From: Leguminivora glycinivorella
Lineage: Eukaryota > Arthropoda > Insecta > Lepidoptera > Tortricidae
Length of the DNA stretch: 64,000 nucleotides
Assembly (NCBI RefSeq): GCF_023078275.1
Contig: NC_062990.1
Location: 141,501-205,500, forward strand
Reading direction: 5' to 3'
This document shows, piece after piece, positions 11,346-22,349 of the stretch (positions are counted from its first letter, which is position 1; every line of letters begins with the position of its first letter). A program made the translations under genes and the position numbers. Under the pieces are notes generated by a model that saw only the letters and a list, made by a program, of their open reading frames with translations, had not been told where the DNA came from and ran no database searches.

Positions 11346-11978
11346 TCAGCAGTGGTCGATAAAGGGCAGTGGCGGTGATGTGATGATTATTAAGGTCGTT
11401 AGAAAGTTAACTTAAAGACAAACTATCTATACTACCAAATATTTTCTAGAGATCGGTTTTTGTACTGGTCGGTAACAGCAGCGCTGGAACTTTGTAAACC
11501 GAGCCCGCGTCCGAAGAATCCTCATTATTTGTAAATAAACCCGACTATACATTATTCATAAACCACCAAGCTTATCTCCACCATCCTCAGCTTTATCACT
11601 CTTGTAATAAAGGCGCAAATCCCTTGTTTACTCGCCGCAGTCTGTTGCCCGATCTTCGTCTTCAAATAACAGTTAATATTTCATTCAGAGCTCCATTTTC
11701 GCTATATTACTAAACCTCTGAAGGTTTAGAGTAAGACTAGCTTTTGTAATGTTGTTTCATCAATTTTCTGTAAGTTCTCCTTTTAAGAGCTTAATTTAGG
11801 TAAGTATTTAAAAACCCCATCAATATTTCAAAATATCTTTTTCAGCTCTTTCATTTCATTCGGGGCTAACGTCAAAGTAGAAAAAAAATACTTTGATAAT
11901 TTTGAAGCAGAAATTAAATTAAGCCTACTTAAGTAACCCATGTATGGGTACGGCTACCACGCATTTAAACACGTTACC
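11346..11978. other. Intergenic DNA, nothing assignable
   Basis: No coding frame, strong repeat or RNA signature was seen. Confidence 0.5.
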
Positions 11979-12442
11979 CGATATCGCAAAAATCACAGAA
12001 TATTCCATTAATTGGGATTGGAAATAACGAGCAGTGCCCCCAAATGGGGGAAGCGCTGGTAGCCTAGCGGTAAGTGCGCGCGACTTTCGTTCTGGAGGTC
12101 GCGGGTTCGAACCCCGGCTCGCACCAATGAGTTTTTCACTTATGTGCGAAATGACATTTGATATTTGCCAGTCGCTTTTCGGTGAAGGAAAACATCGTGA
12201 GGAAACCGGACTAATTCCAATAAGGTCTAGTTACCCTTCGGGTTGGAAGGTCAGATGGCAGTCGCTTTCGTAAAACTAGTGCCTACGCCAAATCTTGGGA
12301 TTAGTTGTCAAAGCGGACCCCAGGCTCCCATGAGCCGTGGCAAAATGCCGGGATAACGCAAGGATGATGATGACGATATCGCAAAAATCACAGAATATTC
12401 CATTAATTGGGATTGGAAATAACGAGCAGTGCCCCCAAATGG
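11979..12442 (+). mobile_element. Full-length tRNA-derived SINE (family 3) with 69-bp flanking direct repeats
   Basis: The element (12048-12373) starts with a tRNA-like head, with A-box region TAGCCTAGCGGTAAGTGC and B box GGTTCGAACCC. The body carries GGTGAAGGAAAACATCGTGAG and CTTCGGGTTGGAAGGTCAGA (split here for length: CTTCGGGTTGG / AAGGTCAGA), and the tail is (GAT)n. The flanks 11979-12047 and 12374-12442 are identical over 69 bp. Other copies lie at 25392-25499 (minus), 32975-33132 (plus), 35038-35356 (minus) and 40305-40482 (minus). Confidence 0.9.
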
Positions 12443-14820
12443 CTAGGTACTTTAGTAAATGGTTACTTCTTTTTAGTTTCTATTGTGTGTCCGAATGATG
12501 GGCAAAGGCCTTCCCTCTCCCTTTCCTTAGTATAGACGGTTACTAAAACCAAAAATTACATTAAATACATTTTCCCTCATGTTCAACTTAATTTTGTTTA
12601 GTTTACCCTAGAATTATGTGTTGACATTACAAAGTATAGCGTGTGTATTTGTGTTTCTGCGTGTTCAGTGTTTGTGTTGATAGACAAATTGAGAGCAATC
12701 CAAAGTTATTCCAGGCAATTTTGAATTGACTGAACTAGTTTGTGTTTAAGTTTATTTACCATACCATAAGTTCTTTACCATACCATGTTCTTTATCATAG
12801 CATCACTTACTGTTATTTAAGTACAATAGACGATGGCGCCCCTTTTTTAATACCTACACTTTTTAGGCAGTTTGTAAGTTGCTTGATAACGTAAACAATA
12901 TATTTTGTCTCTAGTAATAGTCATCGTATAGTGACGCTCATCACAGTCTCCATACAATGTAATTTTTCGTAAAGTTTATGCTATCCAGTTCCGTATTAAC
13001 TCATGGTACTCTGTCGAGGGCGGGTCTGGGTCGTGATTAACGTCCTGTCCCGCGGCATATCTGTGTACATCCGACCACGCAGCGAGCGGCGCCGGCGCGC
13101 TGTTCAATGTTCGGAAAATAATACGCCGAGAGACAAATACGCTGCGGTTTATAATCCGGCCGAAAAGGGCCATGTTTTAGAGTAAACATTAAAAAAATAT
13201 TGTATTAGTGTTGAAGCGTTTCTTTCTATGAAGGAGTCGTAAAAATATCTCTGTCGCTATTTTTATGATGTCTGTATTTTTGTACTTTGCTATAAATTTG
13301 TGTGTGCATTTTGACAAATTTTATATTTTTATTTCTTTCAAGAGGAAGTCAAAAACTCACTAGTTCGACTTTCAAATAGATAAAAGCATTCGAAAAATGA
13401 TTCATGATTTCTTATTTAATTTATGGCAGCCATCATTATCGATACACATAAAACCGAAACGATTTTTAAAACCAATTAGCAAAAATCGTTCAGATTTCTG
13501 AACCTATTGCTCGGTAAAAATAAATAAGTAATAATTTATTGATTAAGGAATATTTATTTGACTCTGTGTATCATCTGGTTTGATTTTTATTTTGTGGTGA
13601 AAATTTAATTCAAAGTGACATTTGTAATAACTATAACCACAATCGTGTTTGTTAATATTTGAACTTTATTTATTACTGAAGTCTAGAATCCTCAAAAGCT
13701 TACGATCTGAGAGTGCTGAGTATGACACTGACTTTTGATTAAATATGACTTATAACATTTGAGAAGTTCGAAAGTTTAAATCTGTTTAATAAGCTAAGCG
13801 TTCACACTAATACTCATTTCTAACTTTGACTAAAAACTTCTACAGAAACATTTGGCGTACCACAAGGTGCCCAATTAAGTCAAGTTTTGTTTGAAATGAC
13901 AACTTTAATATCAAGGCTTTTCAGATTCTGAGGTAGGTAACCCCTTGGTACCTATATCTAATTGAAAACCTTTATGTTTAACTCCTACTTTACTTTTAGA
14001 AACAAATATAACTACTTACAACTAGTAGTAGTTAGCTACTACTAGTTGTAACAGCAATATGCTCGAACGAAAAAAGTTTTTACTCAAACATCTCATTAGG
14101 AATTTAAATCTTTAAGACTACTTTAGTAGATTGGTCCTCAAGTTCTGTTTAACTTGATAAATTAGATGGAAAAGTATTTTAATCCCAATCCTAAAGCCAA
14201 AACAGTAATGTCAAATCGAGGCAGACGGTTCAAGTGCAATTTGGATTTTATTTTCTACATAAAACCACAAGTCCGAACCTAATCCATGAAAGAACATAAC
14301 CTTAAAAGCATTTTTTCTATTTTAACTTGCCCTAAGGATCCGTAGCAAATACAAGGAGCTTAGACTTTACTTACACTGGTTTGGTACAGATATGCGACGC
14401 CAGCATTCTGAACCATTCTGGTCATTTATTCTTGTTCTTTCTTTACCGCAATTTAGTCGACCTCTTCAAGAAAACCATTGTTTATGCGACGGAATTTTAA
14501 AGGAAATATATTACAAATTAGAGTTCAACAAATACTAGTTCGTTTAAGATTTGGACTAGGCTTATTAATGTAAAGAATGGCGAGGTCGTGACAGACCGCG
14601 GAAGGGAAGATCCGCAAATGACTGCGCAGTTAAATAATCCCGAGAATTTGCTCTCATTCTGTAAATATTTGAGATTTCTTTATGAAAATGAAGTGCAGGA
14701 TTCTGCGCTCTGCGTTAGCTTTGTGAGCGTTTTTTGGTAAATGTCTGAAGTTTTGAAATTGTAATTCTGTGAGTGTTCTCTCTCTGTGGCTTTTGAAGTT
14801 GGTAGTGTTTTAATCGAAGA
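12443..14820. other. Intergenic DNA with one GC-rich patch
   Basis: Between about 13010 and 13170 the sequence is rich in CpG and both strands have 60-65-codon frames. The minus-strand one includes SAPAPLAAWSDVHRYAAGQD. Neither has splice or homology support. The patch could be a promoter-proximal region or exon of an unseen gene. A scrap of LINE 3' end (GGGCAAAGGCCTTCCC) sits near 12500. The rest is AT-rich. Confidence 0.4.
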
Positions 14821-14832
14821 AAGAAGTGTGAT

Positions 14833-15647
14833 AAACATTAAATAAATGTCATATATTCCAGCTCGAAACACTTGGAGGCCTTGGTCACTTTTTCTTTGTA
14901 TATGACATTTATTTAATGTTTATAGTATAATAGTAGTGTTACTACTTAAATATACAAATTAAAATATTTTCAAATGAGAATAATTTAATTTGTTCTAAGA
15001 TTTGCACGGCAGCGCCATCTCTCTTCGCTAGCTCGTAATCACATGTGTTGATTCAGTTAGGAGGTCGAACTAGTTTCGGTTCTACCTCAGAGATGGCGGG
15101 GAGGCGCCAAGCCTTCGGTAATTGTGTCATATACTTGGAAATTTCGACCCTTGCTTTTGTGATCCGATGGCCGAGTGGTTTTACAGGCATCCGTCCGGTT
15201 AACGGTGTACGCTGGTTCGTTTCCAGCTCGGAACACTTGGAGGCCTTGGTCACTTTTTCTTTGTATATGACATTTATTTAATGTTTATAGTATAATAGTA
15301 AATAATAAATAAATAAATAAATATTATAGGACATTCTTACACAGATTGACTGAGGCCCACGGTAAGCTCAAGAAGGCTTGTGTTGTGGGTAATCGGACAA
15401 CGATACATATAATATATAAATACTTATATACATACATGCACATACAAACATCCATGACTCAGGAACAAATATCTGTGCTCATCACACAAATAAATGTCCT
15501 TACCGGGATTCGAACCAGGGACCGCGGCGCAGCAGGCAGGGTCACAACCGACTGCGCCAGACCGGTCGTCAACCGACGACGTAGTGTTACTACTTAAAAA
15601 TACAAATTAAAATATTTTCAAATGAGAATAATTTAATTTGTTCTAAG
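14833..15647. mobile_element. Composite retroposed insertion with inverted 5' end and nested SINE
   Basis: The segment is bounded by a 12-bp direct repeat AAGAAGTGTGAT (14821-14832 and 15648-15659). Inside, a block from TTCCAGCTCG to TTGTTCTAAG occurs twice in the same direction: 14857-15000, and 15220-15299 plus 15577-15647, where a SINE splits it. A tRNA-like head (GATGGCCGAGTGG to GGTTCGTTTCC) precedes the second copy at 15170-15220. The first 23 bp of the insertion are the reverse complement of 14900-14922, as in inverted 5' ends from twin priming. It looks like a SINE dimer. Confidence 0.6.
15300..15576 (-). mobile_element. tRNA-headed SINE (family 1), complete
   Basis: The (AAAT)n tail begins at 15300 and the tRNA-like head ends near 15572 (minus strand: GGTCTGGCGCAGTCGGTTG, B box GGTTCGAATCC). 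It is inserted inside the composite element at 14833-15647 and splits its second repeat, so it arrived later. Confidence 0.85.
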
Positions 15648-15932
15648 AAGAAGTGTGATGTTTTACAATTGCATGTATGAAAATGAGTTAGATTTAGACA
15701 TTTGAAATATTTTTAGTCTTTATATAGTGATTTAGGTAGCATTAAGTCAACCAAATGATTACTAATTTTAATTATCTCTTTTAGCATCAGACCTGCTCTC
15801 AGTTCAGAATGCATTTGAAGAGTTTTCTTAAAAATTTGATCGGTATTAGTTATTTAATTTGTAAGAGTAGAATCTCGATAATCCGGCACTACGGTCCGAA
15901 ACGTCCAGTAATTGACACTAAAATATATAATA

Positions 15933-16846
15933 CTAGCTGCCCGGCGTACTTCGTATCGCCTTATACTTGGAGGCGCAAAACATGGGGCAAGGCAAAGAAG
16001 TGACCATTTTTACTTGACACAATTAAGTAGCTACATCATTAATTACATTATAGCGTACCTATTTAATATACACATACCCATAGCTGGGCATTAACTCGTT
16101 AATCCGTTAATTAACGAAGTTAACATTTCGATTAACGGATTAATTTTTAAGTTAACTCTAAAAAATGTTAACGGACTCGTTAACTTCCGTTAAATTTCTC
16201 CGAGTCCGTTAATCGATAATTTAGCAGGGCAGCGCCACGAAAAACACGCTACTGTAAAAGTCCGAAGTACGGAAAATCCTAGGATTTAACCGGTAAATCC
16301 CAGTTTTTACCGGTTTTGATCGCCAAAAGCCCAAATATTACCTAAAGAATTGTTGTTCACATGGGTTCGCTTTTACCAACGTTGATTCGATGAATCCTAA
16401 GTTTTACCATGGCAACTGTTCTAGATTATACTGTGGTTCTGTTCTAGTGACAGGGCAGCAAATTCGAGCCCAATTTAAGACCACATTCTCTTCCCTAGCT
16501 TCTACCCGGCTTCCGCCTGCTGTGATCTTGCAGCTCTCCTGACACAGTTCTTGGCAGTAGCTCAGGCAATCACTGCCTTCCACATGTAGCCTAGAGTTCA
16601 ATAGGCTTGCTGTAATTCGGGCTTTTACAGTAATATAATACATTATAGTGGATTACTGATACAACTAAATATATACCTACAGTAAAAATATTTTTTTGTC
16701 ACGCGTTAACGGATTATTGATTAACTTTAACTTACGTTAAATTTGTTGAAATGTATCGCATTAACGATTAACGAAGTAAACTTTTTTAGTAACGGATTAA
16801 CGATTATCGAAGTTAAATGTTTGATTAACGGTGCCCGGCTATGCAC
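15933..16846. repeat. 914-bp duplicated segment, copy 1
   Basis: It begins CTAGCTGCCCGGCGTACTTC and ends GGCTATGCAC. It is matched by 16994-17907 at a constant offset of 1061 bp with only a couple of substitutions seen. It contains the MITE at 16079-16843. The 80-codon minus-strand frame inside both copies is not recognisable as a protein. Confidence 0.9.
16079..16843. mobile_element. hAT-like MITE, 765 bp, copy 1
   Basis: Terminal inverted repeats are CATAGCTGGGCA on the left and TGCCCGGCTATG on the right. Both ends continue into mirrored strings of TTAACG/CGTTAA motifs, which look like subterminal protein-binding repeats. An 8-bp direct repeat CACATACC flanks it (16071-16078 and 16844-16851), the length hAT or P elements leave. 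It has no transposase. Confidence 0.75.
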
Positions 16847-16993
16847 ATACCTATTGAAGAGATAAGATGACTTACCTTTTTCCTCTTGTGGCAATCATCC
16901 GGTTATTGCGTTGTTTTAGTTACTAACTGTAATAATTGCTTTTGAAATCAATTTGGAGTTTTTTTACCATTCATTTAAAATACACCATTTAAG

Positions 16994-17907
16994 CTAGCTG
17001 CCCGGCGTACTTCGTATCGCCTTATACTTGGAGGCGCAAAACATGGGGCAAGGCAAAGAAGTGACCATTTTTACTTGACACAATTAAGTAGCTACATCAT
17101 TAATTACATTATAGCGTACCTATTTAATATACACATACCCATAGCTGGGCATTAACTCGTTAATCCGTTAATTAACGAAGTTAACATTTCGATTAACGGA
17201 TTAATTTTTAAGTTAACTTTAAAAAATGTTAACGGACTCGTTAACTTCCGTTAAATTTCTCCGAGTCCGTTAATCGATAATTTAGCAGGGCAGCGCCGCG
17301 AAAAACACGCTACTGTAAAAGTCCGAAGTACGGAAAATCCTAGGATTTAACCGGTAAATCCCAGTTTTTACCGGTTTTGATCGCCAAAAGCCCAAATATT
17401 ACCTAAAGAATTGTTGTTCACATGGGTTCGCTTTTACCAACGTTGATTCGATGAATCCTAAGTTTTACCATGGCAACTGTTCTAGATTATACTGTGGTTC
17501 TGTTCTAGTGACAGGGCAGCAAATTCGAGCCCAATTTAAGACCACATTCTCTTCCCTAGCTTCTACCCGGCTTCCGCCTGCTGTGATCTTGCAGCTCTCC
17601 TGACACAGTTCTTGGCAGTAGCTCAGGCAATCACTGCCTTCCACATGTAGCCTAGAGTTCAATAGGCTTGCTGTAATTCGGGCTTTTACAGTAATATAAT
17701 ACATTATAGTGGATTACTGATACAACTAAATATATACCTACAGTAAAAATATTTTTTTGTCACGCGTTAACGGATTATTGATTAACTTTAACTTACGTTA
17801 AATTTGTTGAAATGTATCGCATTAACGATTAACGAAGTAAACTTTTTTAGTAACGGATTAACGATTATCGAAGTTAAATGTTTGATTAACGGTGCCCGGC
17901 TATGCAC
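16994..17907. repeat. 914-bp duplicated segment, copy 2
   Basis: Second copy of 15933-16846. It includes the MITE at 17140-17904, whose left flank keeps CACATACC while the right flank is cut to CAC. The duplication was therefore made after the MITE inserted at copy 1. Confidence 0.9.
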
Positions 17908-17916
17908 CTAAATATT

Positions 17917-18272
17917 AATATTATCAAAAAACGATCTTAGTAAACCCTTATTCATTTTTAAATACCTATCCAACAATATATCACACGCTGGGGTTGGAAT
18001 GAAAAAAAATATCAGCCCCCACTTTACATGTAAGGGGTACCCCCCTTACATGTAAAGTGGGGGCTGATATTTTTTAATAAAACATTTTTTCCATTTTTTA
18101 TTTTTGCACTTTGTTGGCGTGATTAATATACATATTAGTACCAAATTTCAGCTTTCTAGTGCTAACGGTTACTGAGATTATCCGCGGACGGACGGACGGA
18201 CGGACGGACGGACGGACAGACAGACATGGCGAAACTATAAGGGTTCCTAGTTGACTACGGAACCCTAAAAAT
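17917..18272 (+). repeat. GGTTCCG-type dispersed repeat, truncated, with acquired palindrome
   Basis: The block AACCCTTATTCATTTTTAAA to CTAGTGCTAACGGTTACTGA, a (GGAC)n run and the end TACGGAACCCTAAA match the elements at 31052-31560 and, in the end region, 20213-20833. At 18004-18075 a 34-bp arm is followed, after four bases, by its exact reverse complement. This is not present in the sister copy. Confidence 0.75.
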
Positions 18273-18426
18273 ATACTATTTTTATTTTATCTCAAAATAC
18301 AAATCACAGCAATAACAGTTGAAAACGTCTAACAGATTTTTTTTCTGTTATGACAGCTCATTCTCATTCATTTCATTTCAAGCAATATTTTTTAGCCGCA
18401 TTACCTGGCCGCTACGCTACATATTA

Positions 18427-18488
18427 AGGTGGATGATACACTGGCTCCGGTTGTGCGATGCGAATCGGAGCCAGTGTGACATCCACCT
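18427..18488. repeat. Hairpin, 23-bp arms
   Basis: AGGTGGATGATACACTGG leads the left arm and CCAGTGTGACATCCACCT closes the right arm. The loop is 16 nt and there are two mismatches. It could fold as RNA, but no precursor context is evident. Confidence 0.75.
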
Positions 18489-18500
18489 AATCAACTACTT

Positions 18501-18594
18501 GTTGCACGATTAGAGTGAGATGGAGCAATAGGTAGAGAAGGACAAACATGTATTGCCTCACTCTATCGCTCTATCTCACTCTAATCGAGCAACC
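18501..18594. repeat. Second adjacent hairpin, 27-bp arms
   Basis: GATTAGAGTGAGATGGAGC pairs with GCTCTATCTCACTCTAATC across a loop of about 40 nt, with three mismatches. It begins 13 bp after the previous hairpin. Confidence 0.7.
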
Positions 18595-18726
18595 GATCGC
18601 CATGTGTGTAGAGATCTTGAGGATTGTGATCGTTTCGGTTTCCTTCGCCTAAGTTTTGCACGGAGCGAATGTAACTATTTATTTGCGATGGTACCGGTTC
18701 ATCACTACTTTTGTGAAGTATAAAAT

Positions 18727-18868
18727 TAATAGCTGTAACAAACTGTCAGATTAGGTTCGAGTCGGACAGCGGATTTAATTCGCTCCGAACCATATCCGGC
18801 CGTCTGTAGAGCACGCGGACCAAATCCGACCGGTCCGGCCCGAACCAAATCTAACCGTCTGTTACAGC
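18727..18868. repeat. Imperfect inverted repeat (TAGCTGTAACA ends)
   Basis: The ends TAATAGCTGTAACA and TGTTACAGCTATTA mirror each other, with GGTTCG and GGAC blocks mirrored inside. A third TAGCTGTAACAGAC end sits at 18933. It is likely a small fold-back element. Confidence 0.5.
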
Positions 18869-18970
18869 TATTAGAGAAAATTTATAAATCTGGCAAGCAA
18901 TTTGACAATGACAACTTCATAGACTACTTAAAATAGCTGTAACAGACGTGTGCGTTCCGATTTAGTATTA

Positions 18971-19120
18971 TTTCTTATTTCTTTAACGGAATAATTACTA
19001 ATTTTCACATTATTTTGCCATTCCTTATTTTTTTAACGGAATAATTACTAATTTTCACATTATTTTGCCATTCCTTATTTCTTTAACGGAATAATTACTA
19101 ATTTTCACATTATTTTGCCA
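18971..19120. repeat. 50-bp tandem repeat, three copies
   Basis: TTTAACGGAATAATTACTAA recurs at exact 50-bp spacing (18982, 19032, 19082), with one or two differences per copy. Confidence 0.9.
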
Positions 19121-20212
19121 AGATTAATAAAATCACAATGCGTTTGGAACACATCCGTCATTAATGTAAGTTTGGAACGCATCTGTCATTAACGTCACGT
19201 CATTGTCAAGTTGTCAGGTATGTCAGGTAGGAACAATTTGTATGGGAAAAAAGAATCACTGTTTTCTAATTATCATCACAATATTTACGTGTTTTTACAC
19301 TGCCTAAACCTTCTGCGGTCTAATACAAAAATTTCAATACCAAAATTACGTAAATCGGTCCAGTCGTTCTCGAGTTTATAGGTAACTAACAAACGCATTT
19401 CATTTTTATATATATATAGATATGCAAGTGATCGTTTCCAGTTCAAATTTACCATCATCTGTAGGTCGACAACAGTGTCGGATATTGATATTGTACTGTA
19501 AATCTCAAACTCGATAATCTCTAAGATTTAAATTATGTACATAATAAAAGTGGTCTCCTCAAACCTAGCGTTACCAAACGTTAAAGTTTTCAAAGCTAGA
19601 TCTGTGGTTGAAGCCTAGTACCTACAGCTTGCTATTCGCCATGATCTCTAAACTTCGGTGAACTTTTTAAACCGTCGGAACATTCGGAACGGAAAGTTTT
19701 TATGACCGCTCGGGGAACAAAGGCCATAGTTAGTTGTTAGTTGAAGCTTTTCGCGTCAGTTATATTGTTCGCTATTAGAACCGGATGATCTGGATGATCT
19801 ACAGAAATGGAGGTTTTTTATACAAATCGATTCGTTGGTTTATTCGTTTAATTGTTTGTAAGAAGGACTTTGAAATGTCTTACTCGTTCTTTATTGATTT
19901 CGCTATGTCTGTCTTTATCTTGTAATGATTTTATTGATGATTTTATTCTTAACATCCCAAAACACCTCCTTCGGTTTCAATAGGAATATTAGTTTTATAG
20001 TCATTGTTAAGAATTTATAGTAGGTTAAGTATAAATCAATTTTATAAGTCAAATAATTCTTTCTAGTCTTTTAACCCACATTTTCAAACATGTTCCCATT
20101 TTCAATCGATTAATTTTGACTGGCTTGCTGACTGTTTGCACTTTTACCTGACTGTGATTTTGATAATATGTAGTCAAGTAAAAGAGCAAAACAATATTTA
20201 TTTTTCATTAAA
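19121..20212. other. Intergenic DNA with a dispersed-repeat end
   Basis: 19340-19425 carries AAATCGGTCCAGTCGTTCTC and a TATATATATAGAT end, a common insect repeat terminus. Nothing else is assignable. Confidence 0.4.
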
Positions 20213-20833
20213 AAAAAACCGGCCAAGTGCGAGTCGGGCTCGCGCACAAAGGGTTCCGTAGCAGCAAATATAATAAACTTATTATGTCAATTTATACACC
20301 TGCCAAAATTACAGTTAAATCAACCTATCTCAAAAACTATAAGAGATACTTTGATCAAACCAAAAATCGTTGAAAGAGTTAATTAGCATGCATCACCTCT
20401 ATTTTTTTTAGAATTTTATACCCCGTAGTTATAAAAATAGAGGGGGGGGGACATACTTTTTACGACTTTGAGAGCTGATATCTCAAAAACCGTTCACTTT
20501 AAGAAAAATGTTTTTTAGAAAACTTTATATCATTTTAAAAGACCTTTCCATTGATACCCCACACGGGTATGTACATCGAAAAAAAAATTTTCATCCCTCA
20601 GTTACATGTATGGGGGGCCCCACCCCCAATTCTTTTTTACTATTTAGTGTCATAATTTTGTAGCGGTTCATACAACACATATTCCCATCAAATTTCATCA
20701 CTGTAGTACTTATAGTTTCCGAGTAAATCGGCTGTGACAGACGGACAGACGGACAGACGGACAGACGGACAGACGGACATGACGAAACTATAAGGGTTCC
20801 GTTTTTGCCATTTTGGCTACGGAACCCTAAAAA
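20213..20833. repeat. GGTTCCG-type dispersed element, full length
   Basis: It starts ACCGGCCAAGTGCGAGTCGG then GGGTTCCGTAGC, and ends GGCTACGGAACCCTAAA, so GGTTCCGTAGC and GCTACGGAACC are mirrored. A (GACAGACG)n run precedes the right end. It is non-coding. Relatives lie at 17917-18272 and 31052-31560. Confidence 0.75.
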
Positions 20834-21997
20834 CACATTTTATCATAACTAAGTAAGTACAAATGCACTGTACCACTTTATTTTCTTTGCCATAAAAATA
20901 ACTAACGAATTATCTTAAAAACTGTCGCTGGTATGGTAGAGACTCTGGCATAAGATTTTATAAGTACAATCAAGTAAAGTGCCATCCACAACTGCAATTT
21001 AAATTATCCCCGCTGCAGTTCGGATTCAATTATAAGACTTGCCAACTGCTCGTCATAGCAGTAATGTCATAACGATGCTGCAAGATTCTCCTATGCCCTT
21101 GTGTAATTACATAATAAAAAGACTCTTGAGAATTTAATTGTTTGGCTGCACTTTTGTAATTTAATTAGGCTCTTAAAAAATACAGATAGTATGTTCCTCT
21201 TTTAATATTTTTTATTTTGCATTGGATATAGTCAGCGTTTTGAACGCATCCTTATCAAAGGACCTCTGTTATGACGTCGAAACAGTGAATTTAGACTTTT
21301 TTGGATTTCATAATAAAATAATACGTCTTTAATAAATTTTAATTTAACTATGTTTAAAGAAGCAAAACATTAAAATGTAAATTTACGTCTGATGTCGAAA
21401 CGGACAAAATGTGCATGAAAATTTTAGCATTTTGCGAGTAAGCATACTTTTGCAAAGTGTTTGGTGAGTCAGACATTGGATATTTCAAGTCGGCGAAATA
21501 AAAAATAATGAATGGCAATGTTTTCTTGTAATATAGCAAATATGTTAAAGATAAAATATGTAAAATAGATACTTGTGAATTAACGTAAGCTTAATGCTGA
21601 AAATTAATCAGATTAATTAATATTAATATAATAGATGTTGCGTCATCCAACTAGTCTTAGGTAGGTCAAAATATACACATAAACAAAGAAAGCAATGGTC
21701 TGCAATTACAAAATCAAGCTACAATTAACTTATCTTTGGTTGAAACAGAAATTCGACATAACTTTGAACGTCTGTAATTACCCGTTTCAAGCTAGAATTA
21801 GTCTGATTACGAGCTAATTTGCAACGTCTGCTGTATTTTAGCTTTAACTTTTCGTTGCTCGATGAATGAAAATAAATTGAAGAAAGGGAAACTTTTTGGA
21901 CTTGAAATTGTTGAACAATATCTTAATTTTGAATGGTTGTAGAAATTCTATAAATAATAATTTAGGTAGTGCTAGTGTACCAACATTTTTGAAGAAT
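20834..21997. other. AT-rich intergenic DNA, nothing assignable
   Basis: Only short frames without coding character are present. Confidence 0.5.
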
Positions 21998-22012
21998 CAT
22001 ACCCATTTGTTT

Positions 22013-22334
22013 AACTATAAGAAATGAGGATCTGTGGAGTATGTGCCGACAACCTCCGATTGCCCAGGAAGTGGCTCTGCGGAAATGGAGATGGATCGGT
22101 CATACCCTTCGAAGAGGAGCTACCAACAGCGCCAGTATCGCGTTTGAGTGGCGGCCTCAAGGAGGAAAGAGGGCCCGCAAACGCCCCGTACACACCTGGA
22201 GACGGAGCGTTGAGAACGAGCTGAGGGAATATGGACTGAGCTGGAACGAGGCCAAGGTGGTGGCTCAAGATAGAAAGGCGTGGAAGGATCTTGTAGAGGC
22301 CCTATGCACCTATGGGGTGCCTTAGGACATACAA
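22013..22334 (+). mobile_element. 5'-truncated LINE: reverse transcriptase C-terminal tail
   Basis: One frame reads RKWRWIGHTLRRG, then RPVHTWRRSVENELREYGLSW and a closing DLVEALCTYGVP before TAG near 22323 (given in parts). This is the classic tail of endonuclease-reverse transcriptase LINEs. A 15-bp duplication CATACCCATTTGTTT flanks it (21998-22012 and 22335-22349). About 320 bp of the 3' end inserted. Confidence 0.85.
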
Positions 22335-22349
22335 CATACCCATTTGTTT

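Noticed and set aside
12976..13185. Coding exon in the GC-rich patch near 13 kb
   Set aside because: Frames of similar length are open on both strands and neither has splice or homology support. It is left as an unclassified patch.
16404..17704. Two identical 80-codon minus-strand frames (16404-16643 and 17465-17704)
   Set aside because: They are the same frame carried twice by the 914-bp duplication and lie inside a MITE. The peptide resembles no protein, so they are not called genes.
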